64,000 nucleotides of DNA, taken from Novosphingopyxis baekryungensis DSM 16222 (GTDB lineage: Bacteria; Pseudomonadota; Alphaproteobacteria; Sphingomonadales; Sphingomonadaceae). Location of the stretch: positions 62,001-126,000 of the forward strand of contig NZ_ATUR01000007.1 in NCBI RefSeq assembly GCF_000420305.1, given 5' to 3'. The number at the start of each line of letters is the position of its first letter. Within the stretch, counting starts at the first letter, position 1. Under the pieces are notes generated by a model, which had not been told where the DNA came from, ran no database searches, and saw only the letters and a program-made list of their open reading frames with translations. Of the stretch, positions 49,611 through 58,606 are shown piece after piece. Made by a program: the position numbers and the translations under genes.

Positions 49611-49856
49611 ATGATCGAACCGCCCGAAACCATCCGCACCACCCAGCCGCGCGTCGCCTGCGACGGTGCTGGTGAAATTTCCGCTGCGCTCGGCCATCCG
49701 CGCGTGTGGCTGGAAATCCCGGAAAGCGTGGGCTGGGTCGATTGCGGCTATTGTGACCGGCACTTCGTGCTGGTCGGCGGCCCGGCAGACGTTCCCAATG
49801 CCGAGGCGCGCCTCGCCGAGGACCACCAGTCGGAGCATGGTCGCAAGGAAGTCTGA
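49611..49856 (+). CDS. Zinc-finger (zf-CHCC) domain protein
   Basis: An 81-residue protein with the CHCC pattern: Cys in RVACDG, His in LGHPRVW and two Cys in VDCGYCDRHF. This matches the small family related to mitochondrial complex I subunit NDUFS6, common in alphaproteobacteria. Probably zinc-binding; a role in complex I assembly is inferred from the family only. It is divergent from the ABC gene. Confidence 0.85.
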   Translation: MIEPPETIRTTQPRVACDGAGEISAALGHPRVWLEIPESVGWVDCGYCDRHFVLVGGPADVPNAEARLAEDHQSEHGRKEV

Positions 49857-50016
49857 GCGGAGCGGGAGTTTGCGCCCTTTGCCGGTGCATTCGGCCAGCC
49901 TGGGTTTCGGACGCCCTGAACATCAGCGGGCGTGAAGCTCTGCACGAACAGTCCGGTTGGGCGCGCCGAACAAAGCCTGCTTTCCCTATGGCCGCGCGCT
50001 CCCTATATTCGCGGGC

Positions 50017-51447
50017 ATGACAGATCAGGACCCGCGCAGCTTTCTCTATCGCCCCGGCCAGCTCGATCCGGAGACCGCGCAGCGGATCACCGGCGAGGTG
50101 CTGAACGCCTGCGACGATGGCGAGCTTTACCTGCAATATAGCGCCAATGAGAGCTTCGTGTTCGACGATGGCCGCCTGAAGGTGGCCGATTACAGCATGG
50201 ATTCGGGATTCGGCCTGCGCGGTATTTCCGGTGAAATGACCGGATTTGCCCATGCCAATGAAATTAGCGAGGGAGCCATCCGCCGCGCCTCGCAGACATT
50301 GCAGCTGATCGAGCCGAGCAAGAGCAAAATGGCCGCCGCCCCGCGCCATAACAACCGGCATCTTTACACCGGAGACAATCCGCTCGACGCGATCCCGTTC
50401 GAAAAAAAGGCCGCCTTGTGCGCCGAGATCGACGCGGCGGCGCGGGCGCGGGACCCCCGGGTCGCGCAGGTGTCCGTCGGCCTGTCGGGCAGCTGGTCGG
50501 TGGTCGAGATCGTCCGGCCGGACGGTTTTGTCGCCACCGACATCCGCCCCTTGGTTCGGCTCAACGTGTCCATCGTGGCCGAGGACAATGGGCGCCGTGA
50601 AACCGGCAGCTTCGGCATGGGCGGGCGCTATCTTTATGATCGCCTGTTCGTGCGCGCCGAATGGGAGCGCGCCATCGACAGCGCACTGGATCAGGCGCTC
50701 GTCAACCTGCGTTCGGTCGCCGCGCCGGCAGGCGAGATGACCGTGCTGCTCGGCCCCGGCTGGCCCGGCGTGCTGCTGCATGAAGCCATAGGGCACGGTC
50801 TGGAAGGCGATTTTAACCGCAAGGGCACCAGCGCCTTTTCCGGCCGCATCGGAGACCGCGTGGCGGTGCCCGGCGTGACCATCGTGGACGATGGATCGAT
50901 CGGCGAGCGGCGCGGATCGCTGTCGATCGACGATGAAGGCACGCCGACGCAGGAAACCGTGCTGATCGAGGACGGCATCCTGAAAGGCTATATGCAGGAC
51001 CGCATGAACGCCCGCCTGATGGGTGTGCCCGCCACGGGCAATGGCCGCCGGCAGGATTATGCGCACAGTCCCATGCCGCGCATGACCAACACCTTCATGA
51101 AGAGTGGTCAGGACGATCCGGAGGAGCTGCTGGGCCGCGTGAAGGACGGCATCTTCTGCAAGAGCTTCGGCGGTGGTCAGGTCGACATCGTGAGCGGCAA
51201 GTTCGTCTTTTCCTGCACCGAGGCGTACCGCGTGAAGAACGGCAAGCTGGGCGATCCGATCAAGGGCGCCACGCTGATCGGCGATGGTCCCACGGTGCTG
51301 ACCAAATTGACCGGCATCGGCAATGACAGCGCGCTGGATGAAGGCGTGGGCATCTGCGGCAAGGGCGGCCAGACCGTGCCGGCGGGCGTGGGCCAGCCGA
51401 CACTGCTGGTGAGCGGTCTGACGGTTGGCGGCACGGCGGCGGCATAA
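50017..51447 (+). CDS. tldD: TldD metalloprotease
   Basis: A 476-residue subunit of the TldD/TldE protease, which trims peptides such as microcin precursors and degrades some antitoxins. The zinc motif LLHEAIGHGLEGD is clear, and the C-terminal GGQVDIVSGKFVFSCTEAY and GKGGQTVPAGVGQPTLLV are typical. The start at 50017 has no Shine-Dalgarno, but TATATT ends seven bases before it, so a leaderless message is possible. tldE is not in this window. Confidence 0.95.
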   Translation: MTDQDPRSFLYRPGQLDPETAQRITGEVLNACDDGELYLQYSANESFVFDDGRLKVADYSMDSGFGLRGISGEMTGFAHANEISEGAIRRASQTLQLIEPSKSKMAAAPRHNNRHLYTGDNPLDAIPFEKKAALCAEIDAAARARDPRVAQVSVGLSGSWSVVEIVRPDGFVATDIRPLVRLNVSIVAEDNGRRETGSFGMGGRYLYDRLFVRAEWERAIDSALDQALVNLRSVAAPAGEMTVLLGPGWPGVLLHEAIGHGLEGDFNRKGTSAFSGRIGDRVAVPGVTIVDDGSIGERRGSLSIDDEGTPTQETVLIEDGILKGYMQDRMNARLMGVPATGNGRRQDYAHSPMPRMTNTFMKSGQDDPEELLGRVKDGIFCKSFGGGQVDIVSGKFVFSCTEAYRVKNGKLGDPIKGATLIGDGPTVLTKLTGIGNDSALDEGVGICGKGGQTVPAGVGQPTLLVSGLTVGGTAAA

Positions 51448-51662
51448 CGCATGGGGTTTGCTCGCAGGTTCGCTTCGGCCTTCAGGGATGCGTTGGCCGG
51501 ACAGCCTCTGTCCTACCGGGCCTGGCAGCGCTATCTTGGGCGAACCATGATCCACCCTATTGCAAAACGCCGCTCGATCGCACGCTGCCTGGCAACGGTT
51601 CATCCGAATTTCGGCGGGGGCGTATCGGGACCATTGCGAACTTCGGGCGTTGGGGGCGTGTT
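51448..51662. other. Region without a supported gene upstream of the DUF924 gene
   Basis: 215 bases between tldD and the DUF924 gene. A 71-codon frame at 51451-51666 ends in an ATGA overlap with the next start, but its Arg-rich composition and lack of known motifs do not support it. I see no terminator, repeat or promoter of good quality here. Confidence 0.4.
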
Positions 51663-52202
51663 ATGAAAGCCTGGGCTCAAGACATTCTCGATTTCTGGTT
51701 CGACCATGTCGGGCCGGATCACTGGTTCGCCCCGCGTCCGCAGCTGGACCGGGAAGTGCGCGATCGCTTCTGCCCGCTATGGGAGGAGATGCGCGGCGAA
51801 GCCCCGCTCTTTTTCCTCGATGATGCGCAGCAGGCGCTGGCGGCGGTTATTCTATTCGACCAGTTCCCGCGCAACATGTTTCGCGAAGAGGCGGATGCCT
51901 TTGCCAGTGACGCGCAGGCGCTGTCGATCGCGCGGCAGGCGATCGCCATGGGCTATGACGATCAGCTGGAAGGGCCGCGCAAAAGCTTTCTTTACATGCC
52001 GTTCATGCACAGCGAGGTGATGGCCGATCAGGACCGTTCGGTAGAGCTGTTCCGCAAGGCAGGCTTGACCGACAATCTGGCCTTTGCCGAGGGGCATCGC
52101 GATCTGATCCGGCAATTCGGGCGTTTCCCGCATCGTAATCCCGTGCTTGGCCGGGAAAGTTCGGCGGCGGAGCTGCAGGCGATCGAGGATTGGCATCAGT
52201 GA
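51663..52202 (+). CDS. DUF924-family protein
   Basis: A 179-residue helical protein of the DUF924 family. Typical segments are ILDFWFDHVGPDHWF, LAAVILFDQFPRNMFR, LYMPFMHSE and FGRFPHRNPVLGRES. The His and Arg residues in these motifs are conserved, so it may be an enzyme, but no activity is established. It begins a run of three same-strand genes. Function unknown. Confidence 0.9.
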   Translation: MKAWAQDILDFWFDHVGPDHWFAPRPQLDREVRDRFCPLWEEMRGEAPLFFLDDAQQALAAVILFDQFPRNMFREEADAFASDAQALSIARQAIAMGYDDQLEGPRKSFLYMPFMHSEVMADQDRSVELFRKAGLTDNLAFAEGHRDLIRQFGRFPHRNPVLGRESSAAELQAIEDWHQ

Positions 52203-52215
52203 GGGGTGCGGACTG

Positions 52216-52434
52216 ATGGGTCTGGTGCGGATCGCGCAATATCCCGATCGCATGGCGGCCGATCTCGCCCGGCTGCAGCTGGCATCGGAGGGGATCGAGA
52301 GTGTGGTGTTCGACGGCGGCATGGCCAGCCTCGGCCTTGGCATGATGACGCCGGCACGGCTGATGGTGGCTGCGGAGGATGCCGATGATGCGCGCGATCT
52401 GCTGGGCAGTGCGGAAACGGACGCCGACGCATGA
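52216..52434 (+). CDS. DUF2007-type small protein
   Basis: A 72-residue protein with the DUF2007 ('putative prokaryotic signal transducing protein') pattern: RIAQYPDRMAADLARLQLASEGIESVVFDGG (in outline), then LMVAAEDADDARDLLG. It is a ferredoxin-like alpha/beta fold by family. GAGGGG lies upstream of ATG 52216. The stop overlaps the next start (ATGA). Function unknown. Confidence 0.82.
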   Translation: MGLVRIAQYPDRMAADLARLQLASEGIESVVFDGGMASLGLGMMTPARLMVAAEDADDARDLLGSAETDADA

Positions 52435-53132
52435 TCCGTGTCGCCACCTATAATATCCGCAAGGCGCTCGGCACCGATCGCAAGCGTAATCCGGATCGGA
52501 TCTGCCGCGCCCTTGCCGCGCTGGATGCCGATGTCGTGACCTTGCAGGAGGCGGACAAGCGGTTCGGATCGCGCCAGAGTGTGCTGCCGCACGCGGCGCT
52601 GGCGGAAGCAGGCTATGTGGCGGTGCCCTTGCATATCCGGCCCGGCGGCATCGGCTGGCACGGCAATGCCATTCTGGTGCGCAGCGGGCACCGGGTGCGC
52701 CAGGCACGGGCGCTCGATCTGCCCACCCTGGAGCCGCGCGGCGCGGTGCTGGCGGAGGTGGATATCGAGGGGATGCCGCTGCGCGTGGTCGGCATGCATC
52801 TCGATCTGTCCGGCCTGTGGCGGCGGCGGCAGGTGCGGGCGGTGATCGCGCATCTCGACCGATGCAGCGATGCCATGCCGACGGTGCTGATGGGCGATCT
52901 GAACCAGTGGTCGCAGCGCGGCTGTCTGAATGAATTTGCCGATCACCGGCATTTTCGCCTGCTCGATACGCCGCGCAGTTTTCACAGCCGCAAGCCGGTG
53001 ACGCGGCTGGACCGCATCATCGTCAGTCACGATCTCGAATGTACCGAGGTCGGCACGCTGGATCATGCTGCATTGCGGGCAGGATCGGACCATCTGCCGA
53101 TCTGGGCCGACCTGACGCTGCGTTACGGCTGA
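52431..53132 (+). CDS. Endonuclease/exonuclease/phosphatase (EEP) family protein
   Basis: A 233-residue metal-dependent phosphohydrolase. The fold is marked by TYNIRKALG, VVTLQEAD (catalytic Glu), HLDLSG, LMGDLNQWS (Asp and Asn) and GSDHLPIWADL (the catalytic His dyad). No signal peptide, so cytoplasmic. The substrate may be nucleic acid, phospholipid or a sugar phosphate and cannot be chosen. It overlaps the DUF2007 gene. Confidence 0.9.
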   Translation: MIRVATYNIRKALGTDRKRNPDRICRALAALDADVVTLQEADKRFGSRQSVLPHAALAEAGYVAVPLHIRPGGIGWHGNAILVRSGHRVRQARALDLPTLEPRGAVLAEVDIEGMPLRVVGMHLDLSGLWRRRQVRAVIAHLDRCSDAMPTVLMGDLNQWSQRGCLNEFADHRHFRLLDTPRSFHSRKPVTRLDRIIVSHDLECTEVGTLDHAALRAGSDHLPIWADLTLRYG

Positions 53133-53186
53133 TTTTTGAGCGAATCATGCTAGAATATCGGTGGCGCAGTAATAAAATTGCAAACG

Positions 53187-53633
<447 letters not shown>

Positions 53634-53659
53634 CGGGTTTTCAGGACATAAAGGGGGCC

Positions 53660-55003
53660 ATGATGCTCAACAAATTACCCAAGCTCGCGGCAAGCCTTGC
53701 CGCAATCCTTGCTGCCGCGCCGGCTGCGGCATCGGGCCTGCAGGCCCCGGTGGCGGCAGAAGCCGTTACCGCCGTGGTCGACAAGGGCGATACCGCCTGG
53801 ATGATGACCGCCACCGTGCTGGTGATGGCCATGATCGTGCCGGGCCTCGCGCTGTTCTACGGCGGTCTGGTGCGCACCAAGAACATGCTGTCCGTGCTGA
53901 CGCAGATCATCGCCGTGGCCAGTCTGGCCATGATCATCTGGGTGATCTGGGGCTATTCCACGGCCTTCGGACCGGAAGGCAATGCGTTTGTGAGCTGGGG
54001 CAATCTATTCCTGGCCAACACCACGGCAGACTCCACCGCCGCGACCTTCTCCGACGGGTTCGAGATTCCCGAATTCGTCTTCATCGCCTTCCAGATGACC
54101 TTTGCCGCCATCACGGTGTCGCTGGTCGTCGGCGGCCTGGTGGAGCGGATGAAGTTCTCCGCGCTGATGATCTTCGCCGCAATCTGGCTGACCATCGCCT
54201 ATTTCCCGATTGCACATATGGTCTGGGCAACGGGCGGTCTGATTTTTGAAATGGGCGCGCTCGATTTTGCCGGCGGCACGGTGGTGCACATCAATGCCGG
54301 TATCGCCGCGCTCGTCGGTGCGATGATCCTCGGCCCGCGGCTGGGTTTCAAGAAGGACGTGATGGCGCCGCATTCGCTCACCATGACGCTGATCGGTACC
54401 GGTCTGCTGTGGGTGGGCTGGTTCGGCTTCAACGCGGGCTCAGCGCTGGAAGCCAATGGATCGGCCGGTCTTGCGCTCATCAACACCTTCGTGGCCACGG
54501 CATCCGGCGTGCTGTTCTGGATGCTGACCGAGCGGATGATGGGCCACAAGGGCTCGCTGCTCGGCGCCTGTTCTGGTGCCATTGCCGGTCTGGTGGCGGT
54601 AACCCCCGCTGCGGGCAACAGCGGACCGTTCGGTGCGATCCTGCTGGGCGCGCTAGCGGCGATCATCTGCGCCTGGTTCGTGGTCGGCATCAAGCCGAAG
54701 CTGAAGCTCGACGATTCGCTGGACGCTTTCGGTATCCATGGCATTGGCGGCATCATCGGTTCGATCGGCACCGCCTTCACCATGCTGCCCGCGCTGGGCG
54801 GCCCCGGTGCGGACGATTATGACGTGATCGGCCAGCTCGTCATCCAGGTCGAGGCTGTTCTGATCGCGGTCGTGTGGTCCGGTGTGGCCGCTGCCATCGC
54901 CTTCTACATCGCCAAGATGCTGACAGGCCTGCGTGTGTCCGAAGAGGTGGAGCGCGAAGGGCTCGATCTCGGCGAACATGGCGAACGTGCCTATAATTAC
55001 TGA
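53660..55003 (+). CDS. amtB: Ammonium transporter
   Basis: A 447-residue Amt protein: signal peptide (LAAILAAAPAAASG) and eleven hydrophobic segments. Pore features include FYGGLVRTKN, the twin-His site regions GGTVVHINAGIA and GIHGIGGIIG, and Phe-rich gate segments. It admits ammonium from the periplasm and is regulated by GlnK, encoded just upstream. ATG 53660 or the adjacent 53663 starts the protein after AAGGGGG. A strong terminator follows. Confidence 0.96.
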   Translation: MMLNKLPKLAASLAAILAAAPAAASGLQAPVAAEAVTAVVDKGDTAWMMTATVLVMAMIVPGLALFYGGLVRTKNMLSVLTQIIAVASLAMIIWVIWGYSTAFGPEGNAFVSWGNLFLANTTADSTAATFSDGFEIPEFVFIAFQMTFAAITVSLVVGGLVERMKFSALMIFAAIWLTIAYFPIAHMVWATGGLIFEMGALDFAGGTVVHINAGIAALVGAMILGPRLGFKKDVMAPHSLTMTLIGTGLLWVGWFGFNAGSALEANGSAGLALINTFVATASGVLFWMLTERMMGHKGSLLGACSGAIAGLVAVTPAAGNSGPFGAILLGALAAIICAWFVVGIKPKLKLDDSLDAFGIHGIGGIIGSIGTAFTMLPALGGPGADDYDVIGQLVIQVEAVLIAVVWSGVAAAIAFYIAKMLTGLRVSEEVEREGLDLGEHGERAYNY

Positions 55004-55079
55004 CCGGTTTTGGCGGCGCGGGGTTCACCCTCTCCACCCGCGCGGCCAAACATCGCGTTCCCGTTCGGAACGAACAGAC

Positions 55080-55107
55080 GCCGGCGCAGCGATGCGCCGG
55101 CTTTTGT
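55080..55107 (+). terminator. Intrinsic terminator after amtB
   Basis: GCCGGCGCA (55080-55088), loop GCGA and TGCGCCGGC (55093-55101) form a perfect 9-pair stem followed by TTTTGTTT. It lies directly before the stop codon of the convergent GMC oxidoreductase gene. Confidence 0.88.
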
Positions 55108-56694
55108 TTAGCGCAGATCGGCCTTGATGAAATCGGCGCAGCGCTCGCCGATCATGATCGACGGGGCATTGGTGTTGCCGCTGACGATCTTGGGCATGAC
55201 GGAAGCATCGGCCACATACAGGCCTTCCAGCCCGCGAAATTTGAGCCGCGGTGTCAACACATCGCTCTCGTTCGGCCCCATGGCGCAGCTGCCGACGGGA
55301 TGATAGACCGTATCGGACCGGTTGCGCAGCGCTTGATCGAGCGCGGCATCGTCGTTGATATCGACGGGGTGGCGATCCCTTGGATGGTAATCGCTGAGCG
55401 GCGGCGCATCGAAAATGCGGTACATCTGCCGCACCCCGGCACGCAGCAGCGCGATATCGCGGTCATCCTCCAGAAACGCGGGGTCGATCGCGGGCATGTC
55501 GCCAGCTTCGTTCGATTTCAGACGGACGCGGCCCTTGCTTTCCGGCCGCAGCACGCAAGCGTGACAGGAAAAGCCATGGCCCTTCACCTTTTCGCGCCCA
55601 TGATCTTCCAGCATGGCGGGCACGAAATGATACTGAATCTGCGGCGCGGGCGCATCGGGATCGGGTGACCAGAAGCCGCCCGCTTCGGCATAAGGCGTGG
55701 TCATGATGCCGGTGCGGCGCAGGCGATGCTCGATGATCGCCTTGGCCATCCGCGCCGTGCCGGCCAGCGAATCGCCGATGAAATCCTTCGACTCGGTCTC
55801 GAAGCTGGCGACATAATCGATATGGTCCTGCAGATTTTCGCCGACCGATGGCTTGTCCAGCACGACATCGATATTGTGATGCCGGATATGGTCCGCCGGG
55901 CCGATGCCGGACAGCATCAGGATCTGCGGAGTGCCGAAGGCACCCGCCGACAGCACCACGGAGCTGCGCGCGTGCAGCGTCTCTGTTCTGCCGCCACGGA
56001 CGATCTGCACACCGGTGACGCGGCCGTCCTGCACGATCAGCTTTTCGGTCAGGCAATCGGTCATCACATGAAGATTGGGGCGGGACCGGACCGGATCGAT
56101 ATAGGCGCGCGATGCCGTCCAGCGCTCACCTTTTTTGGTGGTGGTCTGGTAGATGCCGAAGCCGGCCTGCGCGGCGCCGTTGAAGTCTTCGTTTCGCGGC
56201 AATTGCAACTGCGCGGCGCTGTCGACAAAGGCGCGGCTGCCGGCATTGACCGAATGCTGGTCGGATACGGACAGCGGGCCGTCGCCCCCATGAAATTCGC
56301 TACCGCCGCGCTCATTGGATTCGCTGCGTTTGAAATAGGGGAGGACATCGTCGAAGGCCCAGCCATCGCAGCCCACCGCGGCCCAATTGTCATAGTCCCA
56401 GGCGTTGCCCCGGACATAGAGCATGGCGTTGATCGCGCTGGAGCCACCCATGCCTTTTCCGCGGGGCTGATGGCCCTGCCGCCCATTCAGGCCCTTCTGC
56501 GGGATCGTGGCGTAATACCAGTTCGTGAATTCGGGAAGGAACGGCATCATGCCGGGCGTGTGGACGCGCCAGTCCTTGTTGCTGCCCCCCGCCTCGACCA
56601 GACAGACGTTGATCGTGGGATCCTCGGTGAGCCGGCCGGCAATCGCGCTGCCCGCCGATCCGCCGCCGACCACGATGATATCGAATTCGTTCAT
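55108..56694 (-). CDS. GMC-family oxidoreductase (choline dehydrogenase-like)
   Basis: A 528-residue FAD enzyme that oxidises an alcohol. FAD-binding GGGSAGSAIAGRL is at the N-terminus, then RGKGMGGSSAINAM and the GMC signature 2 LSAGAFGTPQILMLSGIGP (in outline). The catalytic His region is YHPVGSCAMG near the C-terminus. The substrate may be choline, a polyethylene glycol or a terpenoid alcohol; sphingomonads carry many paralogues. It lies 47 bases downstream of a di-iron hydroxylase gene on the same strand. Confidence 0.92.
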   Translation of the reverse strand: MNEFDIIVVGGGSAGSAIAGRLTEDPTINVCLVEAGGSNKDWRVHTPGMMPFLPEFTNWYYATIPQKGLNGRQGHQPRGKGMGGSSAINAMLYVRGNAWDYDNWAAVGCDGWAFDDVLPYFKRSESNERGGSEFHGGDGPLSVSDQHSVNAGSRAFVDSAAQLQLPRNEDFNGAAQAGFGIYQTTTKKGERWTASRAYIDPVRSRPNLHVMTDCLTEKLIVQDGRVTGVQIVRGGRTETLHARSSVVLSAGAFGTPQILMLSGIGPADHIRHHNIDVVLDKPSVGENLQDHIDYVASFETESKDFIGDSLAGTARMAKAIIEHRLRRTGIMTTPYAEAGGFWSPDPDAPAPQIQYHFVPAMLEDHGREKVKGHGFSCHACVLRPESKGRVRLKSNEAGDMPAIDPAFLEDDRDIALLRAGVRQMYRIFDAPPLSDYHPRDRHPVDINDDAALDQALRNRSDTVYHPVGSCAMGPNESDVLTPRLKFRGLEGLYVADASVMPKIVSGNTNAPSIMIGERCADFIKADLR

Positions 56695-56741
56695 GGATTA
56701 AGTCCTCTCCGACGAGCCTGTTTCGGCCCTTCGACGCAAGA

Positions 56742-57680
56742 CTATAGGCTGTCCGCCGCTTGGTCGATTGCCTTTTTGGGTTTTGCGGTACGCTGTGCTT
56801 CCCAGCGTGCCCGGATCATGGCGCTGGTTTCCCGGCTGTCGTCATGGCTCCAGCCAGGTTCACGGATCAGATAGTGCAGTTTGTGCCGCCAGGGCGCTGC
56901 CCAAAGGTCGCGTGCGATGCCGGCCCATTCGTGAAACGCGGCCCAGAGCAGATTGAAGCTGCCCAGATTATGGACCAGCCCGTAATGGATGCGCTCATCG
57001 TCCCGTTCACGCTCGAACGTGCCGAACAGGCGGTCCCAGATGATGAACACGCCGGCATAATTGCGGTCCAGATAGCGCGCATTGGTGCCGTGATGGACGC
57101 GGTGGTGGCTCGGCGTGTTCATCACCGCCTCGAACCAGCGGGGCAATCGGCCCACCGCCTCGGTATGGATCCAGAACTGATAGATCAGGTTCAGCCCTGC
57201 ACAGAAAAAGATCATGGCCGGCGGAAAGACGAGAAACAGCGGCAGGCGAAAGATGAAGCTCAGCGCGAAAAAGCCGGTCCAGGTTTGCCGCAGCGCCGTC
57301 GACAAGTTGTAATGCTGGCTGCTGTGATGCACCACATGGCCCGCCCAGAACCAGCGCACGCGATGGGCCGACCGGTGGAAAATATAATAGGCCAGATCGT
57401 CCAGCAGGAAACAGAGCGGCCATACCCACCAGGCAAAACCCAGTTGCGGCGAGCCCAGGCTCTCGCCGCCGAAACTCTGGACGGCGGCGGCCATCGCATA
57501 GAACAGCCCCGCCGACAGCGCGCCCGCAATCGTGCTGCCAAGGCCCAGCAGCAGCGATGTGGCGGTATCGGCGGTTTCATAGCCATCGCTCCCGCGCCAC
57601 TTCAGCACCGCAATCTCGATCAGCATGAGCAGGATGAAGCCGGGAATGGCCAGCGTGACGATGTCGGGCAGATCGTTCAT
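56742..57680 (-). CDS. Fatty acid hydroxylase / sterol desaturase family membrane enzyme
   Basis: A 312-residue di-iron membrane protein. His motifs are FHRSAH, GHVVHHSSQH, and SHHRVHHG, as in the alkylglycerol monooxygenase-like branch. Several hydrophobic segments surround them (IVTLAIPGFILLMLIEIAVL and others). It oxidises a lipid not identifiable from sequence. ATG 57680 overlaps the stop of the small membrane protein upstream. The alcohol-oxidising GMC enzyme downstream could act on its product, which is only a suggestion. Confidence 0.9.
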   Translation of the reverse strand: MNDLPDIVTLAIPGFILLMLIEIAVLKWRGSDGYETADTATSLLLGLGSTIAGALSAGLFYAMAAAVQSFGGESLGSPQLGFAWWVWPLCFLLDDLAYYIFHRSAHRVRWFWAGHVVHHSSQHYNLSTALRQTWTGFFALSFIFRLPLFLVFPPAMIFFCAGLNLIYQFWIHTEAVGRLPRWFEAVMNTPSHHRVHHGTNARYLDRNYAGVFIIWDRLFGTFERERDDERIHYGLVHNLGSFNLLWAAFHEWAGIARDLWAAPWRHKLHYLIREPGWSHDDSRETSAMIRARWEAQRTAKPKKAIDQAADSL

Positions 57681-58066
57681 GTGGCACCGCCGAGCCGCTG
57701 CTGCCAGAGCGCGGCGTTGTCCAGCTGAAGCTCGACATGGCCGAACTGCCGCTCGTCGCTGTCCACGATCAGCCGGCCCTGTTCGGGGCAGCGGCAGCGG
57801 GCGGGCGGTGTCAGCGCGCGCGCGGCATAGCGGTTGCCGGTACATTTCAGCAGCACGACCCGCCCGTCATCGCCCAGCACCAGCGCTGCGTGGCGGTTCC
57901 GGCACAGGCCCGCGTCGATCGCGTCGAAGCCCGCGATCATCTCCTCCGAATAGCGCATCGCCTGTTCTTCGGAGAGCGTTTTGGCCTGAAAGCGCAAGGC
58001 CCGCACGATCAGCACCACGATCCCGATCGCCGCGAGCGAACCGAGCAGGGTGGGGATCGTCATCAC
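57677..58066 (-). CDS. Small membrane-anchored protein of unknown function
   Basis: A 129-residue protein with one N-terminal membrane segment (LLGSLAAIGIVVLIVRAL) and a soluble domain with Cys in GLCRNRHA, LLKCTGN and ARCRCPEQG. ATG 58063 is an equally good start. Its stop overlaps the hydroxylase start by four bases, so it may help that enzyme, for example in electron supply or assembly, but no redox motif is certain. Family not recognised. Confidence 0.72.
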   Translation of the reverse strand: MMTIPTLLGSLAAIGIVVLIVRALRFQAKTLSEEQAMRYSEEMIAGFDAIDAGLCRNRHAALVLGDDGRVVLLKCTGNRYAARALTPPARCRCPEQGRLIVDSDERQFGHVELQLDNAALWQQRLGGAT

Positions 58067-58072
58067 GGCGGA

Positions 58073-58507
58073 TCAGGCGTTGGCGGCGAAAGCGTCCAGC
58101 AACATGCGGACGGGCGCCACATCATAGCCGGCTGCCGCCGCCGATTCGGCGATGCTGTCCGGGTCGCGCCCGGCTTTGGCTTCGGCCAGCGCCCAGAGCA
58201 GCGTCGAACGGGTGCCCGACCGGCAGAAAGCAAGCGTCTTGCCGCCTTCATTCTCGTCCAGCGCGGCGCGCATGGCGTCCACCTGCGGCACGCTGAAACC
58301 CGCATGGGTCACCGGAATGGCGATATAGTGCAGGCCCGCCGCATGCGCCGCTGCCTCGATGGCTGCGCCCTCCGGCTGGCCCAGCTCCTCCTCCTCGGGG
58401 CGGTTGTTGATGATCAGGCCGATGCCCATCGCCTTGGCCTCGGCCACGTCGTCGGGCGTGATCTGCGGCGCGGCATAGAGATGATCGTTGATCTGGCGGA
58501 TGTGCAT
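58073..58507 (-). CDS. TIGR01244-type protein with dual-specificity phosphatase-like fold
   Basis: A 144-residue protein with the Cys-loop FCRSGTRST (Cys-x5-Arg) of the cysteine phosphatase superfamily. It has the family opening IRQINDHLYAAPQITPDDV and the motif INNRPEEEE. Related domains are fused to beta-lactamase-like sulfide enzymes (Blh), so a role in sulfur metabolism is possible. ATG 58507 follows GGAGA. The actual substrate is unknown. Confidence 0.87.
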   Translation of the reverse strand: MHIRQINDHLYAAPQITPDDVAEAKAMGIGLIINNRPEEEELGQPEGAAIEAAAHAAGLHYIAIPVTHAGFSVPQVDAMRAALDENEGGKTLAFCRSGTRSTLLWALAEAKAGRDPDSIAESAAAAGYDVAPVRMLLDAFAANA

Positions 58508-58606
58508 GGCGGTCTCCGGAAAAAGCTGGCGCCTGTATATCGGCTCGGTTCCGGCTTGTCGAAGGGGCGCGCGAAAATCCATGGCCCCGTTCTACGCCTG
58601 CCCAAT

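Noticed and set aside
51451-51666. 71-codon frame ending in an ATGA overlap with the DUF924 gene
   Set aside because: Arg-rich, no ribosome site and no recognisable homology; kept only as an uncharacterised region.
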